From: Varanus komodoensis
Taxonomy: Eukaryota > Chordata > Lepidosauria > Squamata > Varanidae
NCBI RefSeq assembly: GCF_004798865.1
Contig: NW_025335440.1
Coordinates: forward strand, 806,001 to 870,000
Reading direction: 5' to 3'
DNA: 64,000 bases
Made by a program: the position numbers and the translations under genes. Positions 42,831 to 53,870 of this stretch are shown one piece after another; positions within the stretch are counted from its first letter, which is position 1, and each line of letters starts with the position of its first letter. Below the pieces are notes generated by a model that worked only from the letters and a program-made list of their open reading frames with translations, was not told the origin of the DNA and did not search any database.

Positions 42831-43939
42831 CTGCTTTTGCTCTCCACTCTCAACTCCATGCATGTGACACACCCCCATCTAAATTCACTCTCATGTTCAC
42901 CTGTCTTTTGATTCACAGCTAATGAGAGCCAGTGGGTCTGAAGCCTCATCTTTATGGTGACATTGCAGTCAAGGGAGGAAAATTATAACATTTATTACAA
43001 GTATGAACCTGGCTGCACTGGAGGCTTTGAAAGTGAACATCACTTACCTGAGACTAGCCGTTTTGTGCCGGCCTAAGTCATTGGCACTGGCCATCGTTCC
43101 AGGCAGACTCGAGGACAGGAGGCCCAAGTCCCCCTTCAGACCCGAACACCCCACCTCGGATGGGTAGGGCAGACCCCGCTGACTAGGCCATGATGGGGAG
43201 CAGCTCCCAGGCACGAGTGCCTCCATCGTGATCCCCCTGTTTCCAGGACTGAGGGGAAAGTCAAGGGCTGCGTCTGAACTTAGGCCTTCCAAGCCCGAGC
43301 TCGCACGCAGGCCTGCCGCGGCTCCTGGCCACATGGGGCCGAGATCTGGCATGGGCAACTCTGCCAGCCCATCTCGAAAGGGTGCAGTCCCATCCATGCA
43401 GGAATTCCCTGCCAGAAAAAGTCCTGCAATTCTGGAGAATGCTGGGAGTTGTAGGAAATGTTTCTGCCTACACCAGCCTAGGATTGTGCTCAACAAAACA
43501 AAACACAACACGACACAAAACAAACCTTCCCTTGCATTTATGAAGAAATTGGCAAATGTTGGCAAGTTTCAGTCAATTCGCAAATGGAATGAAGCTCTCA
43601 CCCCTCTGCCCCATTCAGATCCAGCAGGGTCCGGAGAAGCACATGTTGCACTTGCTTGTCATATTGCTTGAAAAAGTGACCAAGAAAAAGAGGAGACAAC
43701 CCAAACTTAGCCTCACAAACATGGGTGAAGATCATGTTACAAAGATTTCATCAGGAATCAAAGCTGGTCTATAGGAGCCAGATTCTCTGGATCTGGATGG
43801 ATGAATCAATTGCTTCCACTGCCTCCCGTCTTCAAAGTTTTTTAAAAAAGAATAGCTCATCTGTTTGTGGAGGCATTTGCACCCTTATTAAGTAAGGTTC
43901 TTATTAACACACACACACATTTCACCAGTCCTTAAATGT
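42831..43939. other. No gene recognised
   Basis: Contains the ZNF143-like site at 43437 and a CAAAACA-type patch near 43490-43527. No domain in any frame. Confidence 0.5.
43437..43455 (-). promoter_or_regulatory. ZNF143/STAF-like site
   Basis: The complement reads CCTACAACTCCCAGCATTC, close to the published core ACTACAAYTCCCAGCATGC of the ZNF143 site. Related but poorer copies occur at 18250, 24917, 46807 and 63739, so it may be a repeat-derived motif. Confidence 0.4.
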
Positions 43940-44280
43940 GAAACACAGAGGGGGAAGCATCTTTCTCGCCTTTTGCTGACTTCTTTGCCTGACAAGGTGG
44001 ATTTGCTCGCAGTGGCAATTTACCGGAGGAGACTTAGGGGTACATGAACAGCATCGAAGTGCATCTGTGTGCAGGGAGCTGTTATTTTTCCGATTAACAC
44101 CGGAGGGTGCTCATGTTCCAGCACGCACAGCTTGGCTTCCAAGAGGAATGGCAACGCCACATGGGAACCTGAAAATGCTGAAGGAAATGGAGGCCTGGGC
44201 CCAGGTATGCCAAACAGTTAATCACAAGCTCCATCTGGCCGTCTCTTTGTCCTCATTTGAGAGTCATGCACGTTAGCAGT
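43940..44280. promoter_or_regulatory. Candidate conserved noncoding block
   Basis: Unique DNA with GGCAATTTACCGGAGG, TTTTTCCGATTAACACC, AACAGTTAATCACAAGC and GTGTTGATTTGG. CpGs are retained. Confidence 0.3.
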
Positions 44281-45059
44281 GTGTTGATTTGGAGTCCATC
44301 TTAGCTTTGCCTTTGCCAAGGACATGGCGATCAAAGGGAAGCTCATCTCTCGTTCCCCGTTCTGAATGTCTCGTGTGCGCTGCTCTCCATCAAAGCTGTG
44401 GCAGCTCTCCCTTGAGGAGGGGGCTTCCTCACCCCAGCTTAATGCATATTTATAGCCGGAAAGCCAGCGTTAAAACAAAAGGCAAGCGGTAACCCGGGCG
44501 CCTCCTCGGCCTCTCCAGCACATGTGCAGCGGAGGTGGGGGAAAGCTGAGCAAGGCTTTCCAGAAGGAAACTTGGGAAGGATGAAAGGGAAATGCCGTCC
44601 TGAGGAACTTACAGGCACAGTGGTGCCTGCTATCAAAGACGGCTGGCCTCAAGACTTCGTAGCTTCGCGTGTGGATCAGCACGGCCCCCGCCAGTGGAGA
44701 CTCCCCAGGTTCCATCCTGAGCATCGCTCGAGTGTGTGACCAGGCTGGCCTGGTCATGTGGCTTCCTTGCTGCCCTCTGCATGCTGCTCAAGAGCCTAAT
44801 TCTACTGCTCACAAGTGTGGGTGGCCCACGGGGTCGGAACCCCATGACGTGCACAGGGAGGGGTGTCTTCAAGACCACCCCAGAACCTCACAACCAGCCT
44901 GGGGTTCTGGGTGCTCGTCGTGCTCCTACTGCCCCCAGCTCCTTGGATTCAGACAACCCAACGGTCTGCACACTAAGAGGGCAATTGGGCCGAATGAGCG
45001 GGTGGCAAAAAGGGGTCGCCATAGCTCCTTTCCCCCTGAGATTGTGCAGATCTGGCCAT
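44281..45059. other. No gene recognised
   Basis: Mixed sequence. Frames of 143 and 141 codons at 44669-45161 overlap and have no domain. Confidence 0.5.
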
Positions 45060-45320
45060 TATCAGCTTTGTGTGTGTTGTGCGTGGGCCTTTTTGCATGA
45101 AAAGTGGTGCCTATTTTGTCCGGATATTTCCAAAGAAGGCATCAATCGTGTGCATCTTTGAAATGGATGCATTCTTCTCCCTGCAAGTCAAGTGGGTTTG
45201 TGCACATTTTTCAAAAGTATGGATTTTTCATGACAGCTCGCTGCAGAAAGTGTGACCTGACAGATCTGGTCAGAAATAAATGGGAACAAATTTCTCATGT
45301 ATCTGCATCAGGCGGGGCCA
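45060..45320. repeat. TGCACATTT-type repeat, copy 5
   Basis: GTTTGTGCACATTTTTCAAAAG compares with TGTGCACACTTGTCAAAAG in copy 1. AGAAAGTGTGACCTGACAG compares with AAAGCATGACCTGAGATG there. The agreement of two separated phrases in the same order supports a real family. Confidence 0.5.
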
Positions 45321-46283
45321 ATCGCCTCACTGGTGACACAAGAACAGGTGGGGTGGCTGAAGCTGGTGCATGGAGCTGCACATCTAAAACCGTTTCAGAC
45401 TGTATTCTCCATGAGGGCAACTTGGCCTTCCACAGTTTTGCATGGTGGGCCAAAGGGTCTGGTTGGCCACAGGCTGGTGCTTTTGATGTAGGGGGTAAGG
45501 ATCCCTTTCTGAGTACACTCACTTCTCTTGCAGAGCTACAAAGCCCCGAGGTTTCTGGCTGCGGGTGTAGCAGAAGAGACGAAAGGAAGCCACAGCAGCT
45601 ACACCAGGTCCAACCCACTTGATGAAGTGCATGGAATTTGTTCCCATAGTTTTCAGGGTCACTTCCAAAAAGTGTCACACACAGGACTATCATAATCTTT
45701 GACACAACTCCATAAAATAAATATTATCACATCCCCATTTTGATACTTTTATTTAAAGCCAAAATTGCATTGCAGACTTAGGCATAAACTCAGTCAAAAA
45801 CAGCCCTGAAAAATACAGAGGAGTGGAGAACTGGCAAGCAGACCACCTACTTGGTTGATGGTGCATTATTTCAGGATGTGCGGACTGGATGAGCTCGACA
45901 AACCGGATGGAAGGAAAACCTCAGGCATCCCTCGCATGGATCCCGCCAAGACCACTTCCAACCCAGCACAATGAATGACGGGAACTCAGGACTGGCATGA
46001 CCAGTGGATGGAACTCATGATTCCACAGTGAATCCACACCGGACCATGAAAGACTCGGGAAGCTGATGCAGAGTGACCCAGCCACATGGAATGACTCATG
46101 GAGCAGCAGGAAGAATATTATTTCAGGTACATCGTGTGGCTGGCGGAATGGAGTGCGTGGGCCCTGCTGGATCCAGCCTGGCTTTCCAGTCCCGGATTCT
46201 GCTCACGCTGTGGCCCACCAGCTGCCTGGAGGAAATCCCCCAGACCAGGCACCTTCTCACCCATGCCCCCCGCAACTGGGCTG
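45321..46283. other. No gene recognised
   Basis: 45630-45800 is AT-rich (AAAATAAATATTATCACATCC). 45940-46100 has loosely repeated GGAACTCA/GGAATGACTCATGG phrases, too irregular to call a satellite. Confidence 0.45.
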
Positions 46284-46410
46284 GGTTGCAGCCCCCACGG
46301 CCACGATGCTCGCTGGGTGACCTTGGGCCAGGCATGGGCCCTCAGTCCAAGCTCCCTCACAGGGCCACTGTTGTGAGGATGAAAGGGAGCCACGCGAGCC
46401 ATGCTGGGTC
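46284..46410 (+). repeat. tRNA-headed SINE, body only
   Basis: CTCGCTGGGTGACCTTGGGCC, then CTCACAGGGCCACTGTTGTG and GAGGATGAAAGGGAGC. These are the middle and end blocks of the SINE at 17941-18150. The head is missing or unrecognisable. Confidence 0.7.
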
Positions 46411-46959
46411 CTGCACAAGAGGACCAAAGGCGGGATGCAAGCACGAGGCAGTGCTTCGGATGCTGCAGGCGACGTGCAGTCACAAGAGCAAAAGAAGCGC
46501 TGCGCTGCGTCAGGTCAGCTGATCTTGCGCACCGGGCCCACCCTGTGCTCCAGCAGGACAGGCACGCAGCCGCACCCTCCTGCCCATGCTCATGCAGCAG
46601 CAGCATTGGAAGAGTAACGTCCCGTGCTTGGCATGTGAGCAGGTGCCGATGGTCCAACCTTCACCCGTTGGGGCGGTGACGTGGGGCGGGGGCGATGAAT
46701 GCGTTCCCTGGTGCAGAGGTTGTGACTGGGGTGCCAGGGAGCCAGGGCAGTGCTTGGGGTGCACTGCAGAAAGGAAGTCCTGCGACTGCCAGCATTCTCC
46801 AGCCAGCAATGCTGGGAGTCGTCGGACTTCTCTCTCTCTTCGTAACATGCACAGGATTGCACCAATAACTGGTGCTCCCCTGAGGAACAGAGGCAAATAA
46901 GGCAGGAGTCTGGAAGAGGAGTGAGCGAGACCACGGGGGTGTTGAAGGAAGCACTGGGG
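46411..46959. other. No gene recognised
   Basis: GC-rich lead-in to the CpG-dense stretch. 46807-46824 carries AATGCTGGGAGTCGTCGG. Confidence 0.5.
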
Positions 46960-47555
46960 CCCAGGCTGCCCGGTGGGAAATGGAGGGCGCTCCCGGGAGG
47001 AGGCAGACTTGTCGCGAGAGTTGCCTCTCGCATCTTCGCGTTGTGGGGAGCGCCCCCACACGTGCCGGACACCAGCTGGTGCTGGAGAGCGCACCCGGGG
47101 GGCGCTGCCATTAGGTGCTCCTTCTCCTGCTCCACCCGGGGGGACGAGGACTTGAGCTGCGCCTGCCCCTCTGCAGTGAGGCAAGGCATGGGTCGCAGGG
47201 AAACCCGGGCCGGGTGCATTTGTCTCGCCACCCTGGACAGATCCTGTCCCATGCAATCCCGGACCAGGCGCTGCTGCCGCAGTGGCCCCCTCCTCCGAGA
47301 GTTCCGGTGTGCCCGGAGGACGTCTGCCTCGCCTGCGGGGTGGTCCTGCTGTCCTTCCTGGATTCTGCCTGTTCGGATTATTTTCCGGATCAGTGCTCTT
47401 CGTTTGCCATCCAGCACATCCCAAGCTCTCTCGGGTCCCTCCTTAATCACCGAGAATGCGCTTCGGAGCGCTGCGAGCGCGTCATCGGCCCGGCACCCCC
47501 CCCCCCGGCGGGGCGCTCTAACGTTGCTTCGTGCGGAGAGACGGGTTTGTTTAGC
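46960..47555. promoter_or_regulatory. CpG-island-like stretch
   Basis: By hand, about 13 CpG in 46981-47110 and about 16 in 47440-47545, far denser than surrounding DNA. No TATA box, splice pattern or recognisable exon. Frames of 329 and 304 codons (minus) and 247 codons (plus) all cover it, as expected where stop codons are rare, and none has a known domain. Could be a promoter or an orphan CpG island with enhancer function. Confidence 0.5.
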
Positions 47556-47770
47556 CTGCCCGTGCAAGGAGGAATGCAATCAAAACGAACTCTTGGTGCT
47601 CCCGGGCCGGGACCTGTTTAATATCGCGTGGTTCTGGGCAGGCAATCTCCTTGTTCTATCTTGAGGGAAATAAAAGGGACTGCCGCGAGGTTCATAAGAA
47701 AGGATTGATGGCGGCTCGACTTATTGTCTGGATAAAGCGAAAGCCAAGGCGCGGCCCAGCAAGCAATTTA
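47556..47770. promoter_or_regulatory. Candidate conserved noncoding block beside the CpG island
   Basis: GAATGCAATCAAAACGAAC, CTGTTTAATATCGCGTGG, GAAAGGATTGATGGCGGC, GACTTATTGTCTGGATAAAGC, AGCAATTTATAGGC. Unique with retained CpGs. Confidence 0.4.
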
Positions 47771-47947
47771 TAGGCAGAGCAGAGTCACCCGCTTACCAAG
47801 TGGGGCAGGAGGGGCACTTGAGGGGCCTGGCTGCCTCTGGGTTTGGTGCTCAAATGGGGAAAGCGGGGCTAGAAGGACGGCACAGGGGATCACCGCATTT
47901 CCTACCTTGAGACACCTGGGCACAGGTATCACTTCTTCTGCCACTGG

Positions 47948-48030
47948 ATTGAAATCGGGTTTATTATTTATTTTATTTAAAACCTTTGTAGACCGTCCCA
48001 TTACCGAAGTCTCGGTACAGTTTAACAATG
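47948..48030 (-). repeat. LINE tail, reverse copy
   Basis: TTATTATTTATTTTATTTAAAAC, then GTAGACCGTCCCATTACCGAAG. Same layout as 9993-10060, more diverged. Confidence 0.65.
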
Positions 48031-48074
48031 CAAAATTGCCCACTGACCTGGAAGGTAGATGTAAAACTGCTTCG

Positions 48075-48255
48075 CAACCACATGTCTACTCAGAGGGAAG
48101 TCAGGTTATCTTCAGTGGTACTTCCTTGTGGGTGAATCACATTACCTGCAGTGCTGCCTACTCAGAATAAATCATACTGTCTTCAGTGTCACTCATACTC
48201 ATGTCGACTCAGAAGTAAATCGCATTGGCTCCCGAGGTGCTTACTCTCGAGAAAG
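48075..48255. repeat. Three diverged units of an ACTCAGA-type repeat
   Basis: ACTCAGAGGGAAGTCAGG (48091), ACTCAGAATAAATCATAC (48161) and ACTCAGAAGTAAATCGC (48206), each followed by a phrase of the CTTCAGTG type. This is the dispersed squamate 'CTACTCAGAAGTAAGTCCCATTG' motif in partial tandem. Confidence 0.55.
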
Positions 48256-49169
48256 TCAGCATGGGAGAGGCCGGACTTGCTTTGGTGTGGCGGGGCATGC
48301 TTTGGGGGTTACGATCCTGCTGGCTTCATCCCGTGGGGGGAGGGAGGGTGGCAACAAGCAGCCCCACAGCCTCCCCCTTTCCCCTCCCAGTCCCTTCTCA
48401 TGCCTATGATGTTTCAGGAGGGGCGGGAGGAGCTGCCACTTTCCCCCACCCTTCAGTTAAACCTCCTTTCTTTTGCACTTGTGCACGTCTGGCTGACGGA
48501 TGCAGGAAACGGGACACAACTATTTTTAAAGGGTCGTTTCCCTGCACACACTTTCTCCCAGCCCCTTCTCCCCCTTCTCTCGCATTTGTGCGTGGTGCAA
48601 GATCGCGTGTACCACACAGTGGAAGCCGCACTGTCTCCACTGGCACGAGTCCCCGCAGCCGTTCAGTCCGTTTTGTGAAAACACTTAGCGATTCTTCCGG
48701 AGAAGTGGAAGGCATCTGAGCGTAGACCCTCCGCAGGTCTCCTGGCTACTGCTGCCCCCACCGTTCTTTGGCACCCGCGTGAGCATGCTGCGCACCCGCG
48801 CATGCATTGGCCTGGGCGCTGGAGAGGGTTGTGTTCAGCCCAGAGACTCCACTGAATCTGCCCCAGGCTGCCCTGCCCTGCACAGCCGTGTGCCGTGCCA
48901 GCGGGCTGCTGGGGAGCCGCTGTCCCGCAGGTCGGCCTTGCATTTACACGCATCGCCTGGGTTCTGTGCTGCTGCTTGCCGTGTCCTGGGTGGCTGGCAG
49001 AGGAGCGTGTGCCCGTGTGGCAGAGCATCTTGAGTGTCCTGGCAGGGGCTGTCTTCAGGGCGATGAAAAGTGCCAGAGCAGCTGTCAGATCCACGAAGGC
49101 CCATTCGCACGAGCCGGTCTGCCTGTGCAGTGCAGCCTTGGCCTGCAGGTGTGACGCCTTTGGGTGCTG
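48256..49169. other. GC-rich, no gene recognised
   Basis: Overlapping frames on both strands near 48663-49239; none has a domain. Confidence 0.5.
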
Positions 49170-49379
49170 TGCCCTGATTGATTTTATCCAGTTAGTACAA
49201 ATTCCCTTTTCTGTGGACAAAATCCACTTAACACATTAGGAAGTCAGGATTTTAACTGACGGCAAATTAAAGTGGTATATTCTTAAATATGCTCAAGGTA
49301 ATTTCCTGGATTGCTCTTGGCTTAGAGGTAATTTGACATTTGGAAATTATTCTGTGGACACGCAATTACTCATTTCATT
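49170..49379. promoter_or_regulatory. Candidate conserved noncoding block
   Basis: CCTGATTGATTTTATCCAG, GGCAAATTAAAGTGGTATATTC, GAGGTAATTTGACATTTGG and CACGCAATTACTCATTTC. AT-rich, unique, in a GC-rich neighbourhood. Confidence 0.4.
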
Positions 49380-49495
49380 TCTGTATTTCATAACCCAAGA
49401 TCTCTGGGCAGCTTACAACAGTTCCTAAACCCAAAGATACAGTAAAACACTATTTCCAGAATATGAGAAACTAAAAACCTGTTAAAAACAGCTAA
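49380..49495 (-). repeat. LINE tail, reverse copy
   Basis: ATCTCTGGGCAGCTTACAAC and TAAAAACCTGTTAAAAACAGC follow the reverse order of the LINE-tail family. Confidence 0.5.
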
Positions 49496-50604
49496 AGCCA
49501 CATCCAGTAGAGGGCCAGCTGCTCCCCATTTGGGATGAAAGCTCCCCTCGAGCCACTGAACTCCTTAGAATGGCTTCAAACGCCTTGTCACTGAGGGCTG
49601 TTTGAACCCGACATTGCAAGGATGGCAAGCTAGCGATGGGCAGGCCTCCGTGGGGAGGGGGGCCACCCCTGAGCAGGCCTTCCCCCTTGCAGCTGCCCTC
49701 CAAGCCTCCCTCAGAGGTGGATTGTGGGGGCTGGGCAGACTGGTTGGAAGAGATCAGCTGCTCTGTCCTTCGGGCTGGGCTGCCTCCACTGCTCCAGCTG
49801 CACCCAGGAATCCACCTCCCTCCCTCACTGATCCGCAGCATCAACCCATCTCCCCTCTGCAGAGAACAGCAATCGCACATCACGCATTGCCGGCAGATTT
49901 CCAGCGGGGTGACGGTCCCGCCAGGCCCCCTCCTGCCCCTCCCGGCCATGCCTGGGGATGTGCGAGGAACCCACCCGGGGTGGAGCTGCTGGGTCCATGG
50001 GCTTGGCACCCTGGAGGCCAGCCGGTGCCGTGCCTTTGCAGGGGGCTTGCTGGGACTGGGAAGCCGCGTCCCCTCGTGCCGGGGGAGCTTTGCCTTCTGG
50101 GTGCTGCGCCCGACCGAACCCTGGCTGTGAGGGGCACCCGGGAAAGCAGCCCCCGTGGCTGCCAGCAGCAACGCTCCACCCGCCTGCCCGGCAGCCTTCG
50201 AGGGCCGGGGCGCTGGCCGTGCAGCCGGTGGCAGGGGGCATTCAAGGACTTCCTCTGGGCTTGCTTGGGAGACTGGGCGGAGCGAGAGGAAGTCCATGAG
50301 TGCTCGGTGGGGCAGCTTCCTGAGGAGGCCGGGCCAGCCATGCATTGCCTCCCAGGTGCCTCCGTGGTGGCGCAGATGTCGCTCCTTGAGGGAGAACTGC
50401 GCTTCCCCCGTTGCATCGTCCCCACAGGCTCCGTCCTGCACCCGAACCTCCCTTTCCTGCCCCAGGGTCCTTCCTGTGAGGGAGTGCCACCCCCTCGAAA
50501 GGCGGCTCGGGGGCAAAGAGGTAGAGGCCTGGCCTCCGCAGCTGCCGGCTCCGTGGTGTGCGAGCCTGGCTGCCGAGGCTCCGGCGTTTGTTTTTGGCAA
50601 GCTG
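49496..50604. other. GC-rich, no gene recognised
   Basis: Frames of 372 codons (50600-49482, minus) and 343 codons (49602-50633, plus) cover nearly the same bases. Both are rich in Gly, Pro, Ala, Arg and Ser with no domain, so composition rather than coding explains them. Confidence 0.55.
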
Positions 50605-51265
50605 CGGCAGTTGCGTGCAGAGAAATAAATTAATTAGACCTATCAAATAAAAGTGGCACAACAACCCCCCAGGATCTCAGCTAATGCATGCGCCAGTTGT
50701 GCTTAGGTATTAATGTGCTGACAGGAGGGCTTAATGATGAGTGGTGAATGCCGGCTTGCTTTGTCTCCTTGGCCTAAGAGACAGGCCGTTGCGGCGGACG
50801 CGCGGCCTCGGGGGAGCGTTTCCCGCCTCAGGCCGTCCCGGGGCCGCTGCTCCTCTCTCACCACATCTCCCCCCGCCGTCCCCACATGCCGAGCATGCTC
50901 CCTGTCTCTGGGGGGCACCGTCAGAAGCGGGGATTAGGCCAGATTAGCACGATGCCTTGGCCCAACGATGGCGCCTTGGAGGCCACGAGGGGCTGCTTCT
51001 TGTCGGCCCAGCTGAACCGCATTGAGCGGTGCCTCTCAACGGCCTGGGTTGACACTGGAGGAACGTGTCGGGCCAGATGCCGCTGCGTAATTGGTCGTGG
51101 AAGCCCTTTCGAGTCTGTGGGAAAGCACCGGGAAATGGGAAATTGCTGATAATCCCAGATCCCTCGAGGGAGACTCCATGATAATAAATCATGCACAACG
51201 CTTCCTCGCAAATTTAACAAGCCTGACTTGCTTTCTGCAAAAAGCCAGAGCAACTCCTGCCAAGC
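50605..51265. promoter_or_regulatory. Composite candidate regulatory block
   Basis: AT-rich unique DNA (50615-50770: AGAAATAAATTAATTAGACC, TTAGGTATTAATGTGC, GGCTTAATGATGAGTGG), then a CpG-dense core (50785-50885: GCGGCGGACGCGCGGCC), then a second AT-rich part (51130-51245: AATTGCTGATAATCCC, CATGATAATAAATCATGC). The order resembles an island flanked by conserved elements. Confidence 0.4.
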
Positions 51266-52524
51266 CGGGAGGGTAATGACTGCAACACGCACCCGGCAGC
51301 TGGTGACAGCTGGGAGAATGCAAACTTCAAGAGGGAGAGGGTGCCACACGGCGATCCTTCCTGGCCTCTGGCGCACCAGAAGGACAAGGGGCAAGGAAGC
51401 GCTGCCCCTGTTGCAGCTCCTTCACCTTGGCAAATGTGTGGCCTGCGTCTTCAGCACCCGACAAGAGGGCTGGAGCAGCATGTGATGGGGGGCGAGGAAG
51501 GAAGAGCGGCGTTCAGTGGGAGCGCTGCAGGAGAGGGGCCCTCGGGTGCAAGGCGAGCCGCATCCACTGCTGCCAATGGGATGCCAGGAGTGCAGAGCGG
51601 GGGCAAGTGGTGCAGTGCGGAATGCCCTGGGGCAGGGAACCAGGCAAGCAGGGGGATGCCAAGCCATGCCATGCCAAGCCACGGCATGCGTTAGCCCAGC
51701 GCGGGAGGTGGCTGCAGACACAGGCCCTCCGGTGCCGCGTGGTGTGGGACGCGGGATTCAGCGCAGGGTGGTGCTGCCTGGGGTGGCTGAAGAAGGGAAG
51801 GAGGCTGCCTGGCCACGGAGACCAGGCTAGCAGAGCAGAGGATGCCTCCTGGCAGGGCGGCAGAGCAGGGTCCGTCCGGTCTCCTACAGCCTTTCTTAGG
51901 TCGGGCTGCCCCGAGGCTTGGCACTCGATTGCTGGTCATGCCTGACTGCTGGCTTTGCTGGCTGAATGCCGAGGCCCCCGCGTCTGAAAGGCGCCCCTCT
52001 GGGGAAGGCAGGGCATTTCTGCAGCCCTCCCTGGAGGGGCTGGCGCTCAGACAGGGCTTCCTGCAGATCCAGGGCCCTCCCTGAAATGTGCCTTGCCTAT
52101 TCATGCTTGCCTCAAATGTCTAGCCCATCCTTCCACGAATACTATGTCCACGAGGGCTAATAAAATCAGACTGAGAAAGGTGGAGGTAAGTAGAATATCC
52201 CATGGTCTGGGTACAACAGTGCAGAAGTGCCACACGGACGGAAAGGGACATGATCCAACAGAAGGGAGAGGTAAAAGAGAAGTGGAAAAGCAGCCGTGTT
52301 TAGCTGCGCCAAACTGGGAACAGCAAGCTGCCAAACCGGCAGGAATGTCTGCTTGCATGCATAGACAGAAGCCTCTTTGCACATAATAGCGACGGTGTCT
52401 TAGCATGTTGGGGATAAGCAGACATGCCAACCTGCTGCACGCAGAGAGGATCCTTGGCATCCGCTTGTTTTTAAACGGTCTTTGCGACGTGAGTTGCTTG
52501 CCTGCATCAGCATTTAATCATACC
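51266..52524. other. No gene recognised
   Basis: 51655-51695 is a short irregular CCATGCCAAG repeat that produces repetitive frames. Elsewhere plain. Confidence 0.5.
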
Positions 52525-53458
52525 ATTTGGACCAAAGTTGTCAAAAGGCCCTTAGAAAGGATATGGAAAAGCTGGAAAGGACCCACAAAATAATCGAAGG
52601 GCTGGAGCAACCGGGGCCGTGCAGGATGCTAGAAAGGTCTGGGGTCAGGAAAGGAGGGGAAACACAAGGAAAGAGAGGACACACATTGGCATATGCCGAT
52701 TTAAAGGACCCTGTCCCTGAGAACTCCTATGCTGGCTAAAAGGGGGGGGGGGGCTCGAGTTCCAGTAGAACTGGCAGCCACAACTCCAGGGGGAAGGGCA
52801 TGTGCAGCAAAGACTTTCAGGGCCTCGGTGCCCATATTTCCATAAGTGCCCATGGACAATGTGGTAAAGGGACAGGTGGCTTCCAAGACGTTTGCAGCGC
52901 TGGATGCAAGATTTGGGGCTCCAGCCCTATTGGGCCACCCCATGGCACTGTGTGTGGGACCAATGCTCACAAGAGGAAATGTTACAACATGTGAGGCTCT
53001 TTAGCTTAGAAAATAGAAAAGCAAAGGGGGCACGGCAGAGGTTCCGAAAAGGATGCATGGGACAGATAAGGTGGATGGCCCTCGTTGATAAAATCAGGAC
53101 CTGGAATCCTTCAATGAAGGATCAGAGATTCAGAAGAGATCAAACGAAGGACTTCTCCACCCAGCGGGTCGCTAAACGGTGGGATCTGCTAACACTAGAA
53201 ACAGCGATGCCTGCCAATGCGGGCAGCAGTAAAAAGGCTGAGGCAAATGCAGGGGGATAAAGATACCAGCCTGTGCTAGTTCTATATGCGCCCCAGTATC
53301 GGAGACAGTACGCTGGGGGACAGGCCCTGCAAGGATGCTCCGCACTCACGTCCTGGCTGTGGGTCTTCTGTGGGCAGGTGGCCAGCCAGTGTGAGAGCAG
53401 AACCCTGGATGGGCGAGGCTGGGGCTTGATCTAGCCAGACTCTTCTTCTGTTCTTAGG
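52525..53458 (+). mobile_element. CR1/L3 LINE, 3' third, split by about 330 bases
   Basis: Sense text AAAAGGCCCTTAGAAAGG and ATAATCGAAGGGCTGGAGC (52548-52610) belongs to the CR1 C-terminal coding end. After an unrelated stretch (roughly 52640-52968, with a G11-type run near 52742) the element resumes: AAATGTTACAACATGTGAGGC, GATAAGGTGGATGGCCC, ATCAAACGAAGGACTTC, CCAGTATCGGAGACAGTACG and a terminal CTTCTTCTGTTCTTAGG near 53443-53459. The split suggests an insertion without terminal hallmarks. Confidence 0.8.
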
Positions 53459-53739
53459 ATGCTGCTTCCTTGAGATTTCCGGGAAAGGTTCTGTTATTTG
53501 TCTCTCTTTGGTCCTTTCCTCTCTTTGATTGGAAATGTTCCTGCTTAAAAACCAACAGAAGCTGCCCCGGCACCAGCTGCTCTCCCTCTCCCGCTTCTCT
53601 CTGTGTACGAGCATCTCGCCATTGGATCCGGCACGGCCTTGGCTTCGGCACCAACAACCTTTGGAATTCTGGCCACTCCTGGCAAGCGCTGGCCGTGCGG
53701 TGAAGCTGAAGCCCCTCCTCTGCAAGCAGCAGTGTTCAA

Positions 53740-53870
53740 AGCACAAAGCGAGGGCATCTCCCAGGCGAGGGCAAAATGTTTCATTTTGTAACGATGGCAC
53801 TGCATTATCAATAAGAACGACACATCTGAGGAATTAGTGGATTTATACAGGGGAGAATGGCTCCCCACAT
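53740..53870. promoter_or_regulatory. Candidate conserved noncoding block
   Basis: TTTCATTTTGTAACGATGGC, CTGCATTATCAATAAGAACG and GGAATTAGTGGATTTATACAG in otherwise GC-rich DNA. Confidence 0.3.

Noticed and set aside
46510-47664. Frames of 329 and 304 codons (minus) and 247 codons (plus) over the CpG-rich stretch
   Set aside because: Three frames share the same bases and none resembles a known family. The CpG density explains them better than coding does.
49482-50633. Open frames of 372 (minus) and 343 (plus) codons
   Set aside because: They overlap on opposite strands in GC-rich DNA, show low-complexity Gly/Pro/Ala/Arg content and no domain. Absence of stops follows from composition.
51655-51695. 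CCATGCCAAG irregular repeat as a minisatellite
   Set aside because: Unit length and phase vary and only about four units are present.
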